From positions 1 through 11,431 of the forward strand of contig JBHHZP010000117.1 in the NCBI GenBank assembly GCA_046758085.1: 11,431 nucleotides of DNA. Reading direction: 5' to 3'. The notes beneath the pieces are model-generated. The model did not search any database. It had not been told where the DNA came from and saw only the letters and a program-made list of their open reading frames with translations. Each line of letters opens with the position of its first letter. Position 1 is the stretch's first letter. Positions 7,057 through 11,431 of this stretch are shown here, piece by piece. The position numbers and the translations under genes were made by a program. The DNA comes from VRUB01 sp046758085 (lineage in GTDB: Bacteria; Pseudomonadota; Gammaproteobacteria; Acidiferrobacterales; SPGG2).

Positions 7057-8940
7057 GTGACTTCCTCGAACCAAAGGCAGCGTTTCGGTTTATGGGGGAA
7101 GCTGGTCCTGGCCATTGTGGCCGCCGGCACGATCCCGATTGTGGTGGGTCTGTCGGTCGCGTACACCAAGGGAAGCACCGAGCTACAGGCGGTAATCGGG
7201 GCGAGTTTTCGGGCCCTGGCCGAGGAAAGTGCCTCGAAAGTCGGCGCAGAGATCCAGCGGGTAATCGCCAGCGATCGCCTTTTGGCCAAGCAGGCCAGCG
7301 CTGATCCGGCCGTTCGAAATGCGCTCCCGGGCGTGCGGCAGCGAGGTGGAGACGCGCCCGCTAAGGGGATTCGGCTCGATTGGCCCCGTGCTCGGGAGGC
7401 AGCCGACGCAAAATGGATTCTCCGCGCGTCCGTGGTGACCGACGTGGGTAATGGTCCGCCCCCGGGGGGCATCCAAGGTTCAGCCCGTTCCTTTGATACA
7501 GCAACCACAAGAGTCTCCGGCCTTCACCTTCGCGGGGAAGCGCTGCGCTATCTCTTTCGAGTCTCGACGCCGATTCAGGGGGAGCAGGCCAATACGCTTC
7601 TTGGTTGGCTCCATCGGGAATACGATGTAAAAAATCTCTTCGATCCCCTTGTCTATCCAATCCGGTTCGGTCAGACAGGCCACGTGATGCTCATCGACAA
7701 CCTTGGGGCAATCGTTAGTTGTCCGCTCCTGGTCACTGGTAGCCGCATTGCGAATCTGACTCTGACCGCGCGGGTCGCAGGCGATAAGGCCGGATGGATC
7801 ACTGCAGAAAACGACGGGCACGGCGGGCGAAAGTTCTCCATCATCGGCCATGCGCCCCTGGCCGGGTTGAACCCCTTCCTGCCACCGGGTGTGTCCTGGC
7901 ACATGTTCGTCTGGCAGGATTCGCGGGAGATTTTTGCCCCGGCGAAAAGCCTGCTGACAGGTGTAGCCCTTGCCGGCCTGCTAGCTATCGGGCTTCTTGG
8001 AATCCTCGGCTACTACGCAAGCAGCCGCATTGTGAATCCTATCCGGCGGCTTCGACAGGAGGCAAACCACATTGCCAGCGGGGACCTGAATCGGACGCTG
8101 GATATCCGGACCGGGGATGAGATCGAAGAACTCGCCGGCCAGTTCAATGAAATGAGGATTCAACTGCGCCAGTTCATCGGCACGTTGGAAGAGAAAGTCG
8201 AGGAGCGGACCCGCGAACTGAAAGAAGCTCAAGACGAAAAAAATCGGGTTATGCAGCAACTGATTCAAACGGAAAAGGTGGCAGCAATTGGTACGATGGC
8301 CAGCGGAATCGGTCATGAGATCAACAATCCCTTGTACGCCATTCTGGGAATGGCCGAGGCGATACGAGACGAAAAGGATATTTCACGGTGTAACGAGTAT
8401 GGTCAGGATATTGTCAAGCACTCCAAGCATATTGCGGAGATCGTGAAGAACCTCGCTGGATATATCCGGCCCGCCGGCAAACACGATTTGGAACAGGTCG
8501 ATGTGAATAAGATGCTCTCCGAGGCCATATCGATGGCTCAGCGCTCGCTGTTGAGTGATCGTATCGAGTTCAAAAAAAACCTCGCGCCCATCCCCAAAGT
8601 TTTCGCTAAACCGGAAGAGATTCAACAAGCCTTCTTCAATGTCATCCGCAACGGGATCCAAGCGATGAATGGAAAGGGGATTCTGGAAATCACCAGCCGC
8701 TACGAAGACAACCAGGTCGCGGTGCGCATTCGGGATACGGGGGTGGGCATTCCGTCGGAACATCTCGGGAGGGTCTACGATCCGTTTTTCACGACGAAGG
8801 GACCGGACCAGGGGGAGGGCTTGGGGCTGTATATCGTGCAGCAGATTGTTAAGAAGTACGAGGGAACAATCGCCTTGGAGAGTCAGACAGGAACGGGGAC
8901 AGTCGTGACTATTCAACTTCCCAGTGGGGGACGAACCTGA
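7057..8940 (+). CDS. Membrane sensor histidine kinase (Cache-like sensor, HAMP, HisKA, HATPase_c)
   Basis: A 627-residue two-component sensor kinase. TM1 is at about 13-33, followed by a roughly 260-residue periplasmic region whose second half (FGQTGHVMLIDNLGAIVS) resembles a Cache small-molecule sensor. TM2 is at 298-320 and a HAMP linker at 322-374. A charged coiled coil follows, then HisKA with H420 in GIGHEINNPL. HATPase_c carries an N-box with N528 and N532, a G1 box D560-TGVGI, an F-box YDPFFTTK starting at Y574, and a G2 box G586-EGLGL. All catalytic boxes are intact, so it should autophosphorylate and pass phosphate to the receiver encoded 14 bases downstream. The start is GTG 7057: an in-frame stop at 7039-7041 excludes longer forms and no better internal start precedes TM1. 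The ribosome site is weak. The ligand cannot be read from sequence. The H-box style (GTMASGIGHEINNPL) recalls NtrB-like/HWE-free kinases common in Nitrospirae and deltaproteobacteria. Confidence 0.95.
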   Translation: MTSSNQRQRFGLWGKLVLAIVAAGTIPIVVGLSVAYTKGSTELQAVIGASFRALAEESASKVGAEIQRVIASDRLLAKQASADPAVRNALPGVRQRGGDAPAKGIRLDWPRAREAADAKWILRASVVTDVGNGPPPGGIQGSARSFDTATTRVSGLHLRGEALRYLFRVSTPIQGEQANTLLGWLHREYDVKNLFDPLVYPIRFGQTGHVMLIDNLGAIVSCPLLVTGSRIANLTLTARVAGDKAGWITAENDGHGGRKFSIIGHAPLAGLNPFLPPGVSWHMFVWQDSREIFAPAKSLLTGVALAGLLAIGLLGILGYYASSRIVNPIRRLRQEANHIASGDLNRTLDIRTGDEIEELAGQFNEMRIQLRQFIGTLEEKVEERTRELKEAQDEKNRVMQQLIQTEKVAAIGTMASGIGHEINNPLYAILGMAEAIRDEKDISRCNEYGQDIVKHSKHIAEIVKNLAGYIRPAGKHDLEQVDVNKMLSEAISMAQRSLLSDRIEFKKNLAPIPKVFAKPEEIQQAFFNVIRNGIQAMNGKGILEITSRYEDNQVAVRIRDTGVGIPSEHLGRVYDPFFTTKGPDQGEGLGLYIVQQIVKKYEGTIALESQTGTGTVVTIQLPSGGRT

Positions 8941-8947
8941 AAGGAGG
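8941..8947 (+). promoter_or_regulatory. Strong Shine-Dalgarno site for the response regulator
   Basis: AAGGAGG begins directly after the kinase stop codon and lies 7 bases before ATG 8955. It fixes that start and is much stronger than the kinase's own site. This suggests the receiver is made in excess of the kinase. Confidence 0.85.
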
Positions 8948-8954
8948 GACAGCC

Positions 8955-9359
8955 ATGTTACACAAGATCTTAGTTGTCGATGACGAGGAGCAGGTCCGCA
9001 AGACAATCCGCCTCCAACTCAGCGGGACCGACTATGAGATGATAGAAGCGGAGGACGGTGAAAAAGCGATCGAACTGCTCAATGCTGAAAACACGCTGAT
9101 CGTGGACGCAATCATCTGCGATGTCCGGATGCCCAAGATCAACGGCGTCGAGGCGGTCACCTACTTCCGGCAGGAATATCCCTCGATCCCCGTCATCGTC
9201 TTGACAGGATATCCGGACGTTAACCTGGCCGTGGACTTTATGAAGGAAGGCGTGATCGAATATCTCGTCAAGCCGGTGGAGAAAGAGAAATTGGTCGAGA
9301 CCGTCACCAAGGCCGCGCAGCAACGAACGCTTTTCAGCGGAGCCGAGCCTAAAATGTAA
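8955..9359 (+). CDS. Receiver-only response regulator (CheY/Spo0F-like)
   Basis: A 134-residue protein that is almost entirely one REC domain. It has the acidic pocket D9/D10, phosphoacceptor D56 in ICDVRMP, switch Thr84 in VLTGYPDV, and invariant Lys106 in YLVKPVEK. No DNA-binding, GGDEF, EAL or other output domain follows; only about 15 residues remain after the last helix. It is the evident partner of the upstream kinase (14-base gap, same strand). It must act by protein-protein contact, as a phosphorelay intermediate, or as a phosphate sink; its target is not in the window. The sequence is close to receivers that precede sigma-54 activators, but the AAA+ part is simply absent and the stop is clean. 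It converges on the next gene with a 32-base gap. Confidence 0.95.
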   Translation: MLHKILVVDDEEQVRKTIRLQLSGTDYEMIEAEDGEKAIELLNAENTLIVDAIICDVRMPKINGVEAVTYFRQEYPSIPVIVLTGYPDVNLAVDFMKEGVIEYLVKPVEKEKLVETVTKAAQQRTLFSGAEPKM

Positions 9360-9391
9360 GGCGTGCGTAATCGTGAGATGGGGCGCTAAGC

Positions 9392-10096
9392 TCAAGAAAT
9401 TCGTGGTTGGTAGATGGTATAGAGGGAGAGGTAAATCAGTACGCTGGTGATCATGGCCATGAGAAACATAACCATGGTGTACCTTCCTGCGAGCCGGTGT
9501 CTATCCGCCGCCTTTGGGCACACCTTCTCAATGATCCGCTCGAGGAGGAACGTGAGGCTAACAATTATAAGACCTGCTCCATAAACGGAGATGCACCGAA
9601 GCGTGCCGCACCGGATAAGGGCGAACAGACCCAGAACTACGAGGATGACTGACAGCGCTGTGTAAAAGTTCCTTTTGTTTACTTTGAGTTCACTTCCTTT
9701 CAGTAGTCTCCTTCCACTTTCTTTGGAGGATGCCCTGAATCCAAGGATTATCATATAGACAGCCATTACAAGACAGAGGCTTACCAGCAAGATGTGGGCG
9801 GTCAATACCGGACTGAATGCGTAGTTATAGAACCAGTCAGGTCCGCCAAACCCTTCTCTTCCTTCAATGGCTAATACGCCAAGGCCCCTGGTCAGATAAT
9901 ACGATGAGAAATAGACAATCATTGCCGACGTGGCCGACAGAATCATGAAATGGTGTCTATTGCCTTGATGTTTCCTCGCCACATACCATGCTGTCAGGAA
10001 GAGCGTTGTAAAGACGATAGCCAAAAGAAAAGTTATATCAGCCCCTACGGTTCCGTAGGTCCCCAAAAAACCAGGTTTCGTGAGGAACTCCTTCAT
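9392..10096 (-). CDS. Polytopic membrane protein, DUF420/CtaM-like
   Basis: A 234-residue protein with about six hydrophobic segments (roughly 18-38, 49-69, 96-119, 144-162, 169-187, 206-228). The opening MKEFLTKPGFLGT, the early Asp20, His48/His49 before the second helix, His101 in the third, and the C-terminal pattern RHRLAGR (199-205) before the last helix resemble DUF420. In Firmicutes the DUF420 protein CtaM (YozB) is needed to assemble haem-copper terminal oxidases. This copy is longer than the usual family members, with an Arg/Lys/Ser-rich cytoplasmic stretch near 121-143, so the assignment is moderate. The start at 10096 is chosen because AGGGG lies 5 bases upstream on that strand; another in-frame ATG at 10159 has no such site and overlaps an FNR-like palindrome. 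Base composition is clearly more AT-rich than in the left half of the window. No oxidase gene is visible next to it. Confidence 0.65.
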   Translation of the reverse strand: MKEFLTKPGFLGTYGTVGADITFLLAIVFTTLFLTAWYVARKHQGNRHHFMILSATSAMIVYFSSYYLTRGLGVLAIEGREGFGGPDWFYNYAFSPVLTAHILLVSLCLVMAVYMIILGFRASSKESGRRLLKGSELKVNKRNFYTALSVILVVLGLFALIRCGTLRCISVYGAGLIIVSLTFLLERIIEKVCPKAADRHRLAGRYTMVMFLMAMITSVLIYLSLYTIYQPRIS

Positions 10097-10152
10097 GTTG
10101 ACCCCTTGTCTGTTGACGCCGTTCCGGCGAGGGAGACAAATCGCAACAAAGG

Positions 10153-10166
10153 TTGACATAGATCAA
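10153..10166. promoter_or_regulatory. FNR/CRP-type palindrome
   Basis: TTGAC-ATAG-ATCAA matches the FNR consensus TTGAT-N4-ATCAA at nine of ten half-site bases. It lies about 57 bases upstream of the DUF420-like start codon and about 242 bases upstream of the arsM start. No flanking -10 at the ideal class II distance is convincing on either strand, so the regulated gene is uncertain. Oxygen or redox control of an oxidase-assembly protein would make sense (inference). Confidence 0.4.
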
Positions 10167-10237
10167 TGCAAACAAATCCGTTATGTGTACCTAGTAGCGG
10201 CTCAAGGAAAAGGACGCTTCGCGACACCATCGTGCCC

Positions 10238-10259
10238 CATTCTGTTCACGGGCAGAATG
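10238..10259 (+). repeat. Perfect 7-bp inverted repeat (stem-loop)
   Basis: CATTCTG (10238-10244) is the exact reverse complement of CAGAATG (10253-10259), with an 8-base loop. Two further G-T pairs are possible inside. No T-run follows, so it is not a typical terminator. It borders the folded element that runs up to arsM. Confidence 0.5.
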
Positions 10260-10281
10260 CTGAAAAAGTCCGTCCATGGCA

Positions 10282-10383
10282 TTTTTTTTTACTCGCGACG
10301 TCCCTGTGGTTCGCGCCTACGGCGTCGCTTTGCGATCCCATTGCGCTCCCCCGGCGCAATCGGCCAGCTCGCAGAGCAAAAAG
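10282..10383. repeat. Folded non-coding element upstream of arsM (possible mobile or leader RNA element)
   Basis: The ends form an imperfect closing stem. TTTTT (10286-10290) pairs with AAAAA (10378-10382), CTC (10292-10294) with GAG (10374-10376), and GCGA (10295-10298) with TCGC (10369-10372), with one mismatch and one bulge. Inside is a perfect 7-bp hairpin ATTGCGC/GCGCAAT (10340-10346/10354-10360) and a small CGCC/GGCG hairpin (10314-10324). GCGACG/CGTCGC (10295-10300/10323-10328) and GCTC/GAGC (10367-10377) are alternatives. Its ends lie 14-15 bases before the arsM Shine-Dalgarno. It may be a small non-autonomous or REP-like repeat that landed upstream of arsM, or a structured 5' leader. 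The pairings are read directly from sequence; the function is unknown. Confidence 0.4.
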
Positions 10384-10407
10384 TATGGAAAGCATACGGA
10401 GGAGACC

Positions 10408-11286
10408 ATGAGTACTTCAACAGCAGATTTTTCCGTTGCAAATGTGAAGACAGCGGAAATCAAGCAAGTTGTAAAAGGCCGCTATGGCAAAGCCGCAGAG
10501 GGGGGTGGCGCGAAGGGATCCTGCTGTCGTCCCAGCGAGCCTGCCTCCAGTTCGAGCTTCGCTACTGAGCATGGGCTTTACGGGCAAGAAGAACTTTCGC
10601 AGGTCCCTGAAATAGCTCGCAATCTTTCCAAAGGATGCGGTAATCCAACGGGGTTCGCTAACCTTCAGCCCGGCGAGGTGGTTATGGATTTCGGTTGTGG
10701 TGCAGGGATAGACATCATTCTGGCGGCTCGCAAAGTAGGCCCTAGTGGAAAAGTATTTGGGCTGGATTTCGCTCCACAGATGATTGCGCGTGCAAAGCAA
10801 GCCGTCGCGGAGGCGGGCTTGACAAATACAGTCGAGCTTGTCGTTACTGATATGGAGCGGCTGGATCTCCCAGACGGCTTTGCCGATGTGGTGATATCCA
10901 ATTGTGTCATCAACCTATCCCCTGATAAGGACGCAGTCTATCGAGAAGCCTTCCGTATCCTGAAACCTGGTGGGCGCTTGGCCATTTCCGATATTGAATA
11001 TTCAGAAAAGGTTAATCCCCAAGTACAAGAGCGTTTTCGATCAATCTGGTCAGGATGCGTAGGAGGAGCCATTGACGAGGAGAGTTATTTCGAGATAATC
11101 AGGAAAGTAGGTTTCAGACAGCTCGAAATCGTGGCGCGTCATTCCCTACGTCAAAAGGAGTTAGAGGAAATGGCGTGTTGTCCGGGGCCGGAATTCACCC
11201 CTGCTCCTGCGAAAGAGGATCTTGCTGTGGTGCAAGGGAAAGTGATCAGCATTAAATTCACGGCGACAAAGCCCAAACTCAGGTAA
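10408..11286 (+). CDS. arsM: Arsenite methyltransferase (ArsM), SAM-dependent
   Basis: A 292-residue cytoplasmic enzyme that transfers methyl groups from S-adenosylmethionine to trivalent arsenic, giving methylated and eventually volatile arsenicals. Family marks: GLYGQEEL (56-63), SKGCGNPTGF (75-83), SAM-binding motif I with D94-FGCGAG, the acidic end of strand 2 in GLD (D120), ISNCVINLSPDK (163-174), ILKPGG (184-189) and SGCVGGA (215-221). Cysteines C77, C166 and C217 correspond to the three As(III)-binding cysteines of known ArsM enzymes, and C39/C40 to the accessory N-terminal cysteine. An extra pair, C257/C258, lies in the tail. The start at 10408 is set by GGAGGAG a few bases upstream. 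The frame runs back to an ATG at 10276, but that extension translates the poly-T and hairpin element. No arsR, arsB or arsC is seen nearby, so it stands alone here. Codon use is more AT-rich than in the left genes, consistent with transfer. Confidence 0.94.
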   Translation: MSTSTADFSVANVKTAEIKQVVKGRYGKAAEGGGAKGSCCRPSEPASSSSFATEHGLYGQEELSQVPEIARNLSKGCGNPTGFANLQPGEVVMDFGCGAGIDIILAARKVGPSGKVFGLDFAPQMIARAKQAVAEAGLTNTVELVVTDMERLDLPDGFADVVISNCVINLSPDKDAVYREAFRILKPGGRLAISDIEYSEKVNPQVQERFRSIWSGCVGGAIDEESYFEIIRKVGFRQLEIVARHSLRQKELEEMACCPGPEFTPAPAKEDLAVVQGKVISIKFTATKPKLR

Positions 11287-11400
11287 CCCAAAGTAACAGG
11301 GGCGATATGCTTTTGGATTAAATTTGGTTGAATGTAGACACATTCACTGCTGTCCCACAACCAGCCGATATATGGATCGCACCTTTGTTTCCGAGACCGT

Positions 11401-11420
11401 TGCCAGCAGGGATGCTGGCA
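11401..11420. repeat. Perfect 8-bp stem-loop with GGGA tetraloop
   Basis: TGCCAGCA (11401-11408) pairs exactly with TGCTGGCA (11413-11420) around the loop GGGA. It stands 114 bases after the arsM stop and is followed by CCGAGCCTACA up to the window edge. There is no T-run, so it is not a standard intrinsic terminator. Stem-loops with a GGGATG core followed by GAGCCTACA resemble, from memory, a dispersed intergenic repeat of proteobacteria. The window ends too soon to see whether a second hairpin follows. Confidence 0.5.
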
Positions 11421-11431
11421 CCGAGCCTACA

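Larger units (their letters stand above)
10097..10407. other. Divergent intergenic region between the DUF420-like gene and arsM
   Basis: These 311 bases contain an FNR-like palindrome (10153-10166), a perfect hairpin (10238-10259), a folded GC-rich block with a run of nine T residues (about 10282-10383), and the arsM ribosome site (near 10396-10403). I see no small gene with a credible start and no ArsR-type operator that I can recognise. TTGACA at 10153-10158 could also serve as a plus-strand -35, but no good -10 follows at 16-18 bases. Confidence 0.6.

Noticed and set aside
10097..10159. ATG at 10159 as start of the DUF420-like protein
   Set aside because: No Shine-Dalgarno, it overlaps the FNR-like palindrome, and the ATG at 10096 has AGGGG at proper spacing with a family-like N-terminus.
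10282..10290. Run of nine T residues as an intrinsic terminator
   Set aside because: No GC-rich hairpin lies directly upstream, only the 6-base palindrome CCATGG. The run fits better as part of the closing stem of the folded element.
10276..10407. 44-residue N-terminal extension of ArsM from the ATG at 10276
   Set aside because: It would translate the poly-T run and hairpin element. ATG 10408 has a strong ribosome site and a typical ArsM N-terminus.
1..11431. CRISPR arrays, tRNA or rRNA genes, transposase or integrase genes
   Set aside because: No regularly spaced direct repeats, no cloverleaf or rRNA-like conserved stretches, and no transposase or integrase motifs were seen on either strand.

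Overview
This window reads as an accessory, stress-related stretch of a Gram-negative bacterial genome, most likely from a proteobacterium or a Nitrospira-like environmental lineage. That placement is inference from protein style only, because there is no rRNA or other lineage marker. It holds seven protein genes. The first is cut by the left edge. No tRNA, rRNA, CRISPR array, transposase or integrase gene is visible.

Layout: (1) 1-2693 (+) is a P-type cation ATPase missing only its first residues. (2) 2747-4429 (-) is a CPA2-type monovalent cation:proton antiporter with a C-terminal nucleotide-binding domain, convergent with the ATPase. (3) 4430-4786 is a 357-base divergent spacer. (4) 4787-7009 (+) is a three-part membrane protein, DedA + PAP2 phosphatase + LssY C-terminal domain. 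(5) 7057-8940 and 8955-9359 (+) are a membrane histidine kinase with a Cache-like sensor and a receiver-only response regulator, probably co-transcribed and perhaps continuing from the lssY-type gene. (6) 9392-10096 (-) is a small polytopic membrane protein resembling DUF420/CtaM. (7) 10097-10407 is a divergent spacer with an FNR-like palindrome and a compact set of stem-loops. (8) 10408-11286 (+) is an ArsM-type arsenite methyltransferase. (9) The right edge holds a perfect stem-loop at 11401-11420.

The left part (ATPase, antiporter, DedA/PAP2/LssY) has strongly GC-biased third codon positions. The kinase/regulator pair is less biased, and the DUF420-like and arsM genes are visibly more AT-rich. 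The window therefore looks like a mosaic of gene cassettes of different origin rather than one operon. Shared themes are ion homeostasis (ATPase, antiporter), envelope lipid phosphate turnover (DedA/PAP2/LssY), signalling (kinase/receiver), possible oxidase biogenesis (DUF420-like) and arsenic detoxification (ArsM). No direct functional link between these blocks can be shown from sequence alone.

Points most worth a second look: a P-type ATPase whose M6 lacks the usual cation-binding aspartate; a DedA domain that seems to have lost conserved Glu/Pro-Gly/Arg positions while fused to an intact PAP2 active site; and a folded, repeat-like non-coding element immediately upstream of arsM. I did not find a clearly new multi-gene system.
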